NCBI GenBank assembly: GCA_036346405.1
Contig: CM070546.1
Location: 107,948,826 to 108,012,825 of the forward strand
Length of the DNA: 64,000 bases
Origin: Phyllostachys edulis
Lineage: Eukaryota; Streptophyta; Magnoliopsida; Poales; Poaceae
Reading direction: 5' to 3'
Part shown: positions 46,521 through 58,598 of the stretch, one piece after another
How positions within the stretch are numbered: position 1 is the first letter of the stretch
How the letters are laid out: every line of letters begins with the position of its first letter
The notes under the pieces: model-generated
The model's input: only the letters and a program-made list of their open reading frames with translations
Database searches by the model: none
Told to the model about the DNA's origin: nothing
Position numbers and translations under genes: made by a program

Positions 46521-47640
46521 TTATGACGTTGATGCATTCGGTGCATCCTGAGAAATGATATATTTTGCATATCTTGATGGCATTGTGGGCGCATAATTAG
46601 GACCTCGCTCGAACCTACGAAAATCCATGTCCAGCGAAGCATGTTCACGTATGAAATTGTGGATTCCCATGGTTGCTGCAAGAATCATCTTTTGCTTGGA
46701 CATGTGAAAGCTCGGCATCTTGAGAAGAATTCTCCATTTCATTTTCCATACACCAAAGGAACTCTCAATTACGTTGCGACCACTCGAGTGCAATTGGTTG
46801 AATTTCTCTTTCTCACCACTTGGAGCAGTACCTCTCCAAAATTCAGGAACATGGTACCTTTGCCCCTTTTAGGCGCTCAGTACCCAGGCATGTTCGGATA
46901 ACTAGCATCGATAAGATAATATTTACCTGCAACATAGGATGGAAAAGTCATGTATATCAACATCCAATGCATGAACATTACAAGTAAATAAATTCGTAAA
47001 TGATACCAAACAAAGAAAATTACCTGTGGGGGATGTGGAAAGATTTCCCTGTCTACATCCAATGCACGATAAAGCACACTAGTATCGTGCATAGCTTCTG
47101 GTTGTCCAATAGATGTGTATGTGAAACACATGTCAAAATCACATACCACCGTGACATTCTGTGTTGCACTTCCTGATCTACCAATATATCTAACTAGATC
47201 TTCTGGGGGCAACAGTTGCAAGAATGTGTGCACCGTCGATAGCCCCAATGCCATCTTTGAAATGTGACCACATCATCCGATAATTTCTAATTATACTGTG
47301 AACCGTAGAGAAGTTTGGATCCTTTGGCCTCACAAAATCTTTAGACATTCTGACCACACATCGCAAAACCTCAACAAATTTCCTGCTAATTGTCTCACTA
47401 GAATGCTTGAACTAATTCCGCGCTCTTTGGTTAGATTCACAACCACCACATATGAATAGGAAAAGAGCTAGTGCTTCAATTGAACTCTTATGGGTAGTTG
47501 ATTTCAAGTCATATGTACTCACCAAAAGATCATGTAGACTGTGAAAGATCATAGCATTCATACGAAACATGTGGTAGCTTTCCTCAGAGTGGTCAAAGTT
47601 TCTCTCACTCAACCCACTCCACTAAGCTTTGAAGTCCTAG
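46521..47640 (-). pseudogene. PIF/Harbinger DDE transposase (HARBI1/ALP1-like)
   Basis: Transposase of the DDE_Tnp_4 family, which cuts and rejoins element ends. Minus-strand order: NFDHSEESYHMFRMNAMIFH (47600s), SSIEALALFLFICGGCESNQ with an in-frame stop soon after (near 47412), GIGAIDGAHI with the first catalytic aspartate near 47260, a frameshift, PPEDLVRYIGRSGSATQNVT, GQPEAMHDTSVLYRALD, an intron at 46927-47023 (GT-AG, between FPHPPQ and KYYLID), YYLIDASYPNMPGY with the second aspartate, and RNVIESSFGVWKMKWRILLK with the glutamate. The catalytic triad is retained but the frame is broken at least twice. Confidence 0.85.
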
Positions 47641-48043
47641 ACTCATTCTTGTCCAAGTAGGTTGAGTGATAATTCTCCACGATAATTGCAGTAGCAGCAA
47701 GGTGACTTGACATGTCTTGCCATAGACGCATCATCTGCATGTCACACTCATGTTCCTCATCTACTATATTATCCCTTCACTGTCGCTTTCACTCCCTTCA
47801 CTATCGCTTTCACAAGACGACATCTATACATGAACATAGAAAAACACAACAACATAAATGGTAATTTAAAAATACATGAGTAGGCATTATGTCCAAATGA
47901 CAATATATAACTGGTGAAACAATGTCTTACAATCCAAATAAAGTCTTACAGACCAATAGAGAAATAAAGAAAAATAAAGGCGAAACGAGACAAACTACTT
48001 GTAGGAATGCATCTAGAATCATCCTTACTTGACAATCAAAATT

Positions 48044-49012
48044 CTATTTGCCATAGTTGGCATCGTACTTCCTTTTGAGCCATTCAAATCGTGCTTCACT
48101 ATTACGCAAGGTCGTAAACATTTCCCTTTGCCCCTTCTTTATGAAAATTTCAGATGCAATGAAGTGCTCATTACTCCCATTAACAACACTGCACTCTTCA
48201 ACCGATTCCATGACATCCTTGATGCTACACACTGAGTCTTGTTCTCTTTTTTGTGCAAATGCTTCAAAAGATGTATGTGACTTCTCATTCAACTCAACAA
48301 TTCTTCTTAGTTTGTCATGCATGACCATAGACCCACTCTTTGGTTTCTTCCCCTTATCATGCTAGGACCGCACACTCTCTTCCCTTTTCTACCAATTGGT
48401 GATTCATCTTCACGATCACTATCATATTTGTCATTATTTTCATCTTCAAGCTCTTCAATATCAATAGCTGTCGATGCATGCACAGGACTTTGAGGCAATG
48501 TTCCCATTGCAGGAGACCAATGGTCTTCACGGTGTTGTGAATGTCGTCAAACATCTTTGACAACAACTCCTTATTTTGAAGTCCATCCTTCTCAAACTTG
48601 GAACATCCTTTATATTCTTGTCATTTTGAAGTACAGCTAGGAGTGTACATTAATGCATTAAAAATGGATAATGACTAATGACTTAATTTTTTAATTTCTT
48701 GCACCGTTTGGCGGTGGCCTTTATTGTCTTATTTTCATGATCCCAACCTAAGTTTGTCTCCTTTGTCCTGAATCTCCTCCTAATGTTGTCATCGTTCTTT
48801 AATTTATATCATTTGTTCTTGAATGACATCTTTTTGTATTGCAGCCCAGTCTTCTCTGCAAATTTTGCAATCACTAGAGTATACCCTGGGTTGTTTAAAT
48901 GGATATTCAGGTGATTGCCTACAGCTACTTGTTCAATGAACAATTCACACACTATCCTAGTGTTCTCGTCGTTCCACTCAATGTTATCAACCATCTGCAT
49001 TGTCAATGTCAA
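48044..49012 (-). pseudogene. PIF/Harbinger ORF1, Myb/SANT-like protein
   Basis: The second protein typical of PIF-type elements, with a Myb/SANT-like (trihelix-type) DNA-binding domain. The minus-strand start at 49012 gives IEWNDENTRIVCELFIEQVA, then NNPGYTLVIAKFAEKTGLQY and KKMSFKNK, after which a stop interrupts. The middle (48330-48810) is frameshifted, with an acidic stretch IEELEDENNDKYDSDREDE. The C-terminal part (48328-48044) is open: EKSHTSFEAFAQKREQDSVC, then SNEHFIASEIFIKKGQREMF and ARFEWLKRKY. It lies upstream of the transposase on the same strand, the usual order. Confidence 0.75.
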
Positions 49013-50003
49013 ATATTTTGTTCTCTTTTTCCATTGTCAATCATTGAAAATCACTAAGCATGGGGACAATCCACAGACATTACTCAATCTCATAAGGTGA
49101 CAATTTCAGTAAACATGAAATTGTCTAATCAAGTCGATGTCATAATAATCATGCACAAAATATATTGAAAATGCACCCCTAAAAAATCAGGACAAAATTA
49201 TAGTAGTGAGTAGACCATGATAAAATCATAGTCAATAGGTGATACTTTCTTGCTCATAACTTTTATAAATTCTGAAACCAAACAAAGCTATGGGAGTGCA
49301 TAGACCATGACAAGTTTCAGAGTTTGCCATATGCAGAAATACAAAGCTACTATAGTTTCAAGTTTTACCTTATATTCCTCTAAGCAAACAAAACGTTTAT
49401 TGGTGGTACTAACAAAACTACCATTTCTCTACTACTTAAAAGAAGCAATTGGTGGTTGTCATCCGTCCTCCCACCATCAACCACGTCCGTTCGATCGGGG
49501 ACCAGAGGATGGAAAGTCCAGATTTTGGTCAGTCCCTCCCTTCTCTGCCCACGCCCACCTCCCTCACTCTCCTCTCTCTCACACACACACTCCAACGGAA
49601 GCCCACGCCCGCGACCCACTCGTGCAACCTCTCCCCCACCCATGCCGCCCTCCTCTCCCACCCAAGCCGCCCGATCCCCCAACTAGTGCTCCCTCCTCCC
49701 CCCCCCTCCTCGTTCGCGACACCACCACCCCTACCGCATCCGCGTCGGCCTCCCTCTTCCCTGCGCCTAACGTCATCAGCCTCCCTCTTCCCCACTCCCA
49801 ACGCCGTCATCCTCCCTCTTCCCCCCTTTAACGTGCCCATGCCCTACTAGCCTCCTCCCCCTCCTCCTCTCCTCCCTATCTTGAGCTCGCTTACCCCACC
49901 GTGAAGCCCTAACTCTGACCCCTCTATTTTGCCCCCACCACCTCCCCTCCCACCCTTAAGCCCTTCTCCTCATTTGCCTTTTTCGCCTCGCTTTGAATGG
50001 CGC

Positions 50004-51282
50004 AGTGTGAGAGAACCAGAGCTTCACCTGTACAACACCAAGTCGTAGAGGAAGGAGCAATTCCAGCCTCGAGCGCCCGGCGGAGAGGTCGGCTTGTATG
50101 TCTACGGTGTCACACCCTATGACGACAGCCACATCAGCCACGCCCGCACCTATGTCGCCTTCAACGTCCTATTCAGGTTCGTTCATTAGCTTCAGATCCG
50201 GTCTCGGAACTCTTGTACATAAGTTTTCCACGCCTAGAGGTGTAATTACCAATTCAATTGATGCATTTACTTGGCGGCGGTGTTATATGAGTTCTATCGA
50301 AGTGTTACAAACTTACAGGGGACTAAACAGCAACATTTTGTATGGAGAAAATGATGGAAACATGTTCATAGCTGTAAATGCAAAGTTAAAATTGAACATT
50401 TTAATTCACATTGTATGCTATCATTTGGTTGTTATTTGTTAATATACATCAACACTTGTTTGTTAAACTTGGGCATCCACTTTGTAACTTTGACCACACA
50501 TATCTCTGGTCTGGTTCTCTAAAGAACATGTATGTAATGCCACCTTAGAACATTTAGTCTTGTCTTATTTTCTTCCATTATGTTTTTCCTAGTAGGAAGT
50601 ACGGCATATGCTTCTCTCTGGTATTATGAGTTCATGACATGTACTTATGGCAAGTACTTGTGATATTTGCATTATGAAGTACACTATGTTCGGAACTTTA
50701 CTAACATTGATGGTAAGGTGATTGGTGGGTTAAATTTATTTGGAAATAAGTGTTGCTGGGTTGTCAATTTTGATAGCTAATTTTGATAATGAATGATACT
50801 AAATATTATTATAAGTTATGCTTGTAATTATTCTTTTCTTCCCTTGTATCCTCTCTATTTTGAAGTTGTCGTAAGTTATACCTTTGCTATGGAGAAAAAT
50901 GTTTTGTTGATTGTTGACCTGAATTGAAGTAGAGAAGGCAGAGATCTTACTTGAATGCTCATGCAATATGAGCTAATGTCATGTTTGTTTTAAACTAATC
51001 CCTAAATTGCACTATATTTGCTGCTTAAATTGTATTAAGCTATTTTGCATAGAAAACTAGAAAGGAAATTTAAATGTCAATTGCTAATCTGCACAGAAAC
51101 ACGAGTTGCATACGGAATTTCGCAAATAATTGCAAGAGCTAATCAATTGGGGAAGATCCTTTTAGCTTAAGCAAAAGGTACTCTAATGATTTTTGTCGAA
51201 TCTGGCTCATCTTCAATGTTTATCACCATCTGTGGAGCCCGTGTTTTAGATCACATCGATCGATTATAGACATGATTAAGCA
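50004..51282 (+). pseudogene. Cysteinyl-tRNA synthetase gene fragment (captured)
   Basis: CysRS charges tRNA-Cys. Exon 1 (to 50176, donor AG|GTTCGT) reads PELHLYNTKS-stop-RKEQFQ, then GLYVYGVTPYDDSHISHART and YVAFNVLFR. The class I HIGH motif appears as HISHA (50130-50144) and the zinc-ligand cysteine of YVCGVT is tyrosine (codon 50103-50105). A TAG stop is at 50046. Exon 2 (51097-51282, after ATCTGCACAG) carries RNF, IIARANQLG, GEDPFSLSKRY, FLSNLAHLQCLSPSVEP and IIDMIKQ with small indels. Later exons, including KMSKS, were not found. Introns remain, so this is a genomic fragment, not a processed copy. The GC-rich stretch 49480-50000 may be its 5' region. Confidence 0.8.
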
Positions 51283-53022
51283 GTAAGGTATACTTGCGAT
51301 ATAGCTCCTTGGTGTTTTCTGTGAAGTACTTAATTTTATACTTATGCAGTTCCTTTTTGTTGCTCTTGTAAAATCTTTTTAATGCTTTCTGTAATAGACT
51401 CATTATGTGGGTTTGATCTCACATTTGGATGTCAGTTCCTTGTTTTGACGTACTCACATGTATTTAAATTATTATTTAAACATGATATGAAGTTAACAAT
51501 TTTCAAATCTTACTTTTGTAAAAATCTGATGCTTTGTTAACGAATTTAGTAGTTATTAACTATGAAGCATTAGGTTTTACTCAAATCTTTAAATTTTAGC
51601 ATAGCATCAGGTTTTACCAAAGTAAGCTCCAAAAATAAATAACTGTTAACAATTACAGAAGATGACTGTCATTATAACTTATTGGCATGTATATTATAAC
51701 TTCTGCTTGAATTTGTTACTTATCACAATTTCTAACAGAGTGTAGGTCTTGAAGGTCAAGCTTTTGTTTTGTACTGTATATCTCTTATAGGGAATACCTA
51801 TATTATTTTGGAAAAAAAAATAGTATATCAACACACATGTTTATGATGAACTTTCAGTTATTGTGTGTTTATTATAGATTGGTGAACTTATGGCAACGTT
51901 ACTTTCGATGTTATCCTTGAACTATGTGAACTTATAGCTATAACAAAAAAATAGAAGAAAATATTCTTGTCACCTGTCCATTGTTGTATGCATGAACTAT
52001 GCCATGGTAGTGTTCATATGCATGTAGCTACAGTACTGATCTTTTCAGCATGAGCTACATAGCAGATGAGAATTGACAACATACGCACTAAAAACAAAGG
52101 TTGAACATCTGCTTTGTCAAATTAGTTACTCAATTGGCGCATTTAGAAGCTTAAAGGTATTTGTTCTTTCATTCAGTATTTTTCTCAGAAGACAATATTT
52201 ATTTCTATTGATCTTGGTCTCAATCATAAATCTATAATAAAGACTTGTATCTATCCTACTTTGAACATATTTTGATATAGTCCGCTTGACAGGATAGATA
52301 AGCTCACGTAAGGACAGTTGTAGATAGAATCGTTTTGGAATCAACTAATTAGTCGGAACATGCATGTCCTTAATTGAGTTGAGTATACTGCCTTTTGAGG
52401 AAAGTTCCTTGCATTTTGGTAGTAGATGTGGTTTTGTTTTATCTACACCTAATCTTGTACCCAAAAATACTGATTAGCCGGATCATCTAAATATCTAAGT
52501 ACCGGTACATCACTAGAAGAGCATTGCCTTGCTCAATGTTATCCTACTACTTATCATATTTCCTGCAATTACTTAGTTTTATAGACAATTTTTGTAGTGC
52601 CAGCTTGTCAGGCTGTTGCTAGAAAATTTCTTGGGGATATATTTCTCTATTTTTAGTATACTTTGTATCTGTAGATGGCCATAGATGCAATTTTGTTATG
52701 AAAATCAAGTGGAATTGCCAAAAGGATGCCTAGGAAGTAGGAACCAAATATATGTTTGTACTCGTTGTCACCGTATAAGAATGAGTTTTGTGGTTCAGTA
52801 GTCACCTCCATGGAGGCATTCGATCATTTTTTTCAGTAGTGCATGCATACATGAATGAGCATCAAATTGTATAGCTAGATCCAAACTTTTTATTTTGTTA
52901 GGTTTATTTTGTTGAAAGCTTTAAGTTTAGAGATTCATCTGGTCCTTTATACACTCTATTCTAGAATGTCCTTTTTAAAATTGCAGCATCTTGGAATATC
53001 TTGAGATTTACTAGATATGTTT

Positions 53023-53026
<4 letters not shown>

Positions 53027-53070
<44 letters not shown>
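53027..53070 (+). repeat. (GT)22 microsatellite
   Basis: 44 bp of uninterrupted GT inside the Helitron. Confidence 0.98.
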
Positions 53071-53071
<1 letters not shown>

Positions 53072-54461
53072 GTTGGTAACTCATTTTGGACATTTCCAAC
53101 CTCTCGTGGGATATAGTAGGTAACTATTGGATTTGTGACTGAGATGCAATGACTCGTAGATTTGTGAGGTTTTAGAGAGAGAAAGTGCTCGAAGTACATT
53201 ATTAAACTTTACAAGAGGAAATATGAATGCTATCAATCTGAATCAATTGCCATGTTTAATCAATATATGTTGGTCTAATAGTAAGACAACCTTTATGGTA
53301 CTATTTAGGAAGTTTCTATAATTGTCTCTCTATAATCTAATGTGGACAACCATTAGCATATTGCAGATGGCATGAATAATTTTGTTCATCTACTTGTTTT
53401 ACCACATCTACTTCCACTTTGATCAGGTACTTTGTTCCGCTTTGTTAATACATGAGTACATGACAAATATCACTCTGATGGTTCTGAAACTAAACTTGAT
53501 CTTGTTTATTGACAGATCAAGCAGATGCATACCTTTAGCTGTATTCTGATATTTGTTGTGCCCACAATACTACTCGTCATGAACACAATGTAGTTTGCCA
53601 AGATCTTGAGAGGCATTAAGAAGACGCTAGCCAATAGGCATTGAAGAGGAGAATGGTAGATGCAAGCTCATGGCATGGACATCTACAATCATCCTTTCAT
53701 ACAGTCATGTACAAGTACATATACTTCCTTAGTAAAGCCGTTAGTGCAACTCATAGCGCAAGCTAAAGCCCTTGTACATAATTCAAAAATACGCTTAACA
53801 CAACACAAAATTTTCCCAGCATATTCTACCTTGTACATAGACATGTCTGGTTATGGCTGAGGATGTTTTTATCTGTGCATTAGATGCTTCGAAATGTCAA
53901 GTCTTAGTGACTGAGGGAGTGACGGTAGTGCTCATCAGATTGACCTAGAAAGGTTGAAACTTGAAATTTTGTTTCTACTTACAACTCTGAAGTGCAACTC
54001 GTATTGTTCTGAGTTCAGATGTCTGAATTGCAATGAGTTTATTCACTTATCGCAACAAGTAAAGTTGGCAGGTAGTACTTCATGTAAAACTCTTCGGTTT
54101 TCCATGTGCAACTTTGGTTACTAATTGTTAAGTCTGGTAGTTGTTATTGTGCAGATGACACAAAACCTATCTGTATGTTGCAGTGGTAATTGTTATTGTA
54201 CTTTCAACCATGCAGTTTTGTTTAGTCTGATAAAATGTTTAGAGCAAGAGCTTATTTTAATGGTCAAATAGTTTAGATATAGGTTTCTTACAATGGTTGG
54301 GTAAGGCAAGGAGGCTCAATTTGGCTATGAGTGGCACGACAAGAGGACAGCGATGCAGGCCGGGTATGGTTGCAGAGCCGCGGGTGCGAAACGTAGATTG
54401 AGCTCGGTGGTGGAGATGAGAGCATATTGTAGGTTGAGCACAACGATAGTTGACAACCAGA

Positions 54462-54504
54462 CATGCTGGGACTATGATTTTTTTTTAATCAGTAGCAAAG
54501 CATG
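54462..54504 (+). other. Helitron 3' subterminal hairpin
   Basis: Arms CATGCTGGGACTATGATT and AATCAGTAGCAAAGCATG around a T-rich loop, ending nine bases before the terminal CTAG. Such hairpins mark Helitron 3' ends. Confidence 0.65.
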
Positions 54505-54517
54505 GGCATTGAACTAG

Positions 54518-55622
54518 TAAACATATTATATTGTAAACCAGACCTTCGGGTCTAGTACAAAAGACAGTACGCTTTCCTTCCAACATTGAGATGCATACAT
54601 TGTTGAATATTAACAATCTTGGCATTCTTCACAGATTAATTGGAGAGATACTATCAGGTGAAGAACATTGGCATTCTTCACAGATTAATAGATATACACA
54701 TGATTCACAGATGATATTTTGCTATTAGGTGAAGAACGGTCAGTACTAAATTAAATAGATACTATCATTACTACATTGGACAGATATTATCAGGTGAAGA
54801 ACATTGAAACCAAACAAAACATTCACAAATTCACAGATACATGAAAAAAAAATCATCAATTACTTCGTTTCATGGCAATCAGAATGATCAAACGTTGATA
54901 CTATGCCTTCTTTAACATCCCACTGATAAAGAATACCATGGCAATTACATGATATTTCGCCTACTACATTCACAGATTAACAGATATACACACGAAGAGG
55001 AAGATTCACAGATGATATTTTGCCTACTACTTTCACATATTCAACCTACTACATTCACAGATTCACTGATAAAAACGATGGCAGCTGACGAACAGGTAGG
55101 AGACAAAGGGAGGAGTAGGGAGGGCAAGGGGGACGGCCGGATGACGACCTTACCTTCATAGGAGCCGGCCGGTGGTGCTCGGAAAATGGCGGCCTCTAGG
55201 GTTTTCGAGGTCGGTGGCTGTCGTCTGCTCACGGCAGCGCACTCCGGGGCCATCGATGGCACAGTGGAGGACCGGTGGGGGTGCACACGAGGGCCGTAGG
55301 TGGCTCACCAGAGGCCCAACGAGGAAATCGTCCAGTCACGAGAGTAGGAGGAGATGAGGACGCGAGGGGAAACACGAAGGGATACGGTCGGGGGGTCTCG
55401 CGATGAGATGGAGGGGTATGTTGATGGCATTTGCAGGTAAATAGAATCAGCTTTAAGTGGTATTTTCACTTCTACAAAGTTGGCTTTTGACAAGAATCTA
55501 CGGAAAGGCTGCTCCTGGTTGCTTGTTCATTTTTTAGACAGCTCCTCGCAAGAAATGAAATCTGGTTGTTTTGGGAAGCTGGGTGTTTGGTACAGCTCCA
55601 CGGGATCTAAATGAGAAGCTAA
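54518..55622 (-). other. Harbinger 5' region
   Basis: Between the Helitron and the CTAA-flanked element. 54600-55075 holds repeated words (ATTCACAGATTAA, ATATTATCAGGTGAAGAACATTG). 55080-55400 is GC-rich with short frames and no recognisable domain. 55588-55600 (GGTGTTTGGTACAGCTCC) repeats, inverted, the right terminal repeat of the outer element. Confidence 0.45.
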
Positions 55623-56709
55623 GGTAGTGTTTGGATGAGGGACTCCAGCGGTCCTGAACCGTTCGGTTCAGGAAAATGACTTGTGCACGCGTTTGGTTGG
55701 ATGAGCTGAATCGATCCGTCCTGAACGAAGACATTCACATTTTGAGAATAAACCTTCAAGATGTTGTACCAACTCGTTCCAAAAAACGGCCGAACCACGC
55801 CATCCCATCTCGTTCTCGCACAGGCACCGGAGGGAGCAGCGGCCGGGGAGGCGGCCCAAGCCAGGAAGAGCCGAGCCGGACTAGTGGGGGCTACGCCGAG
55901 CGGCGGGAGGAGGAGGGGCGAGGCTGCGCCGACGACGCACTGACTGCAGCCGGAGCCGAGCGGCGTCTGCGGGAGAGAGGAGCCGAGCCGGACACAAGGC
56001 GACGGTGAGGCCACACGACCTCACCTCACCACGCCACCATGCGGCTCCCTGGCGGCGCCTACCTCGCGCTCCTCCTCGGCCCTCGCCTGCCGCTCCCTCT
56101 CCTCCTCCACATCCACCTCCTCCTTCCACCCCTCATGCGCCCACGAGGTGAGATTCCCTCTGGCGCCGGCCGAGAAGCCAAGCCGGCCGGATCAAGGCCA
56201 AGACATAGCGGCACTGGCCATCCGTGTATTGGGAGAAGAAAGGGCGGGCCAGTGAGCGAGGCCAAGGCGACAGAGCTGGTGAGGAGCAAGGGAGAGGAGC
56301 CGGTGGTGGGCGCAAGGCAGCCATGGCACGGGTGGAGGCGCGCTGGGAGAGGAGCCAGGCGCGGCAGCCTTGCATCGAGGACAATTGGAGGAGGAAGCGC
56401 CAGGGGAGCAAGAATGGCTGTCGGCGGAGAAAGTTTCGTCAGAGGCTGGAGAAAAGGAAAGTGAGATAAAAGAAAAAAAAAAGAAGAAAAAAAAAAAAAA
56501 GAAATGTAAAATTGCGGGATCATCCAATCCAACTAACCAAGCAAAATCTCGAACCATTCAGTACCATCCTATCCAAGCAACCAAACAAAATCATGTATCA
56601 TCATATCCCACCAACCAAACACCAAGCTTATACCATACCATCCAGGATCATCCCATACATCATATACCATCCTATCTCATTCACCCTGGTTCACCCAACC
56701 AAACGCACC
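55623..56709 (+). mobile_element. MITE-like element with GC-rich cargo
   Basis: Ends GGTAGTGTTTGGATGAGGG and, inverted, GGTGCGTTTGGTTGGGTG, flanked by CTAA on both sides (55619-55622, 56710-56713), consistent with a PIF/Tourist-type TAA target. The AT-rich arms contain repeated CCATCCTATC/ACCAACCAAAC words. The core (55800-56460) is very GC-rich with an ATG in good context and a GTGAG donor-like site, suggesting captured genic DNA. An A-rich tract lies at 56468-56501. Confidence 0.6.
56039..56464 (+). other. GC-rich open frame inside the MITE-like element
   Basis: 141 codons beginning MRLPGGAYLALLLGPRLPL at CCACCATGCGG, a good plant start context, with CACGAG|GTGAGATTCC at 56146-56155 as a possible splice donor. 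An alternative frame is Ser/Ala-rich like a transit peptide (AAPTSRSSSALACRSLSSST). No domain is recognised. It may be a captured first exon; coding status unproven. Confidence 0.3.
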
Positions 56710-56742
56710 CTAAGAGTAGGAGTCGTACCAAACAGGGCCTTC

Positions 56743-58005
56743 ATTTCTCTATTGTTCATGGGAGCGAATGCTTCGTTGATCCTTCTCGCTTTTTTTTAAC
56801 GAGGACCTGAAGAGTTGTGTGAAGTTGACAAGGTGTAGTAATTGCTATAGCTAGCGATTGATCGGTTTTCGTATGAACAAACGGTCATCGATGAGATACG
56901 CGTATCGTTTCAGATGAAATACGATGACGCAGAAAAGACAGTGCAACGAAATGCACACCCCAACTTGGCCAGTTATGTGCTTTCAGTGAATGGCTGCCAA
57001 ACTGACCAATCGGTAGGTTCAGGCTTCAGCAGAAGAAAACGAGGGTTTTGTCTTAGCCCATTCGCGTCATGCTGGAGCCTATGGCAGAAAAATAAATCTA
57101 GAGGCTAATCTTTATCTCTATGTACACTAATTAGAGGCTCCTTTAGGTGTCCCAATACTAATTCTAGGGGTAAAATTTTAGAAATTCTTACAATTATAAT
57201 CATAGGAAAAATAAAAAAAAATATAGAAATTACCGCATTAACCAGGAAAATAAGAAGCATCGTGGTCATCTAATTTTTTTATTGCCAGTGCAACCTACGG
57301 CACGGATTCAATTGGTGTATATGCACGCTATCTGTATGGCGTCGCACAAGAGATATAATCCGACTTAAAACTAAACATACATTGGCATGGTACAACATAT
57401 GTAGATCTCCTTTCAATTGATGGAAGTAGGCAACGATTCCGAAAAGGACTCGGAAAAAACAAACCATGCCACAGCCGGACATGTCGGAGTGAACTGCAGC
57501 ACAGTACTGGCAATTACGTGTCATGCCTCATGCCTTACTTGCATGTTGGGAGTAGCTATCATGAATGAAAAATATAAGGGGGTTTAAAAAATTCATAAAT
57601 TAGTAAAAAAAAAGACAGCTATAAATTTACACGTAGGAAGGTAAAAACAAACCTAGAGATTTATTGATCTAATCCATTAGCTCGAACTGTAATGGTTTAG
57701 GCCTAACTATTAGTACTAGAAAGTATCAATTGCTAATATCTATAATACATAGCATGTGTGGATCGGATGCATGAGATGACATGCTAATATTAGGCCTCCT
57801 AGAATCGTCCATGTTAATATTGGAAGGAAAGAAACTATAAATTTCTTATTTTCTAAGAAAAATAATATAATATAATCCGTGAACCCAATGGATCCTCGTA
57901 TTATAACCACTTGGATATAGCTAGCATTATGAAACTCCAAAACTCGCTATACAAATTGTACTATATAAATTCGGTATTAAAAACTCCAAATTACAAATTG
58001 TAGTA
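56743..58005. other. Intergenic DNA without recognisable genes
   Basis: AT-rich, with short chance frames (56914-57108, 57279-57524). I recognise no domain, RNA or complete repeat. Confidence 0.5.
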
Positions 58006-58240
58006 TACTCCCTTCAATCACAAAAATATATCGTTTTGGACAACGATATAGTCTCTAAAATATAACTTTAACCAACAATTACGATATAATTGTAAAATAT
58101 AATAAAACTATAATATTATATAAGTATTTTTCGAGACATCTACACATGTCATTTTCGTATGGCCAATCTAAATATCCATAAATATATTGTTGGTCAAAGT
58201 TAAAATAATTTGATTGCACACATCTACGATGACAGTAGAA
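58006..58240 (+). mobile_element. Stowaway-like MITE, one end only
   Basis: TACTCCCTTCAATCACAAAA (58006-58025) resembles the TA + CTCCCTCCGTCCCAAAA end of Stowaway MITEs. The body has the usual TGGTCAAAGTTAAAATAATTT phrase near 58190. The opposite inverted end was not found, so the right border is approximate. Confidence 0.5.
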
Positions 58241-58598
58241 ATATTAATTTTAAAAATTCAAAATGTTGTAAATTGGGAAGACAAAGTCCAAAAATATTTT
58301 TTAAAAAAAAATACTATTAATAAAAAAACATTATTAAAATATGTAGCCGCGTGCGGGCCGGTTTTGACGACTAGTAATGCTAATCAGACTATCAGAGAGC
58401 ATTCATACATGCAGATTTCACGTTTTTGTTATACTGAGAGGGGCCTTCACATTGAAATGAATTTGCCTGACGAATCACAAGATGTAAAACTCAATTCTAG
58501 TTGAAATAAACTAACTGTACCTCGCAGTCAACAATTAGGCCGAGCTGCGGCCCATTCACTCGAAGGAATGCAGCACAAAAGAGTATTACTAGGATATA

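Larger units (their letters stand above)
49426..54517 (+). mobile_element. Non-autonomous Helitron carrying a captured gene fragment
   Basis: The 5' end TCTCTACTACTTAAAAG is a typical grass Helitron start. The 3' end is CTAG (54514-54517) followed by T, preceded by a hairpin (arms 54462-54479 and 54487-54504, 12 of 18 positions paired, T-rich loop) ending nine bases before CTAG, and by AGCAAAGCATGGGCA, a phrase common at rice Helitron ends. It is flanked on both sides by Harbinger-like sequence with no target duplication. The base before the 5' end is T rather than the expected A. No Rep/helicase is encoded. It carries cysteinyl-tRNA synthetase exons; the remainder is non-coding AT-rich DNA. 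Confidence 0.75.
21793..56739 (-). mobile_element. Ancient PIF/Harbinger DNA transposon, split by insertions
   Basis: The left end GGCCCTATTTGGTAGAGCTCC (21793-21813) and the inverted right end at 56719-56739 match at 17 of 21 positions. The left flank is TTA (21790-21792), the PIF-type target; the right flank is TTC (56740-56742), one mismatch. Removing the Tat element, the Tekay-like solo LTR, the Helitron and the CTAA-flanked element leaves about 4.8 kb in five pieces: 21793-21886, 35225-35356, 45998-49425, 54518-55622 and 56714-56739. That is a normal size for this superfamily. The third piece codes on the minus strand for a Myb-like ORF1 and a DDE transposase. The join of left and right ends is inference from repeats and size. 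Confidence 0.6.

Noticed and set aside
49529..49850. Long overlapping open frames on both strands, glycine- or proline-rich
   Set aside because: They arise from a CT-rich, low-complexity stretch with strong strand skew. None has a domain, and the only credible coding signal there is the CysRS exon further right.
53011..53199. Frame with a His-Thr repeat
   Set aside because: Translation of the (GT)22 microsatellite.
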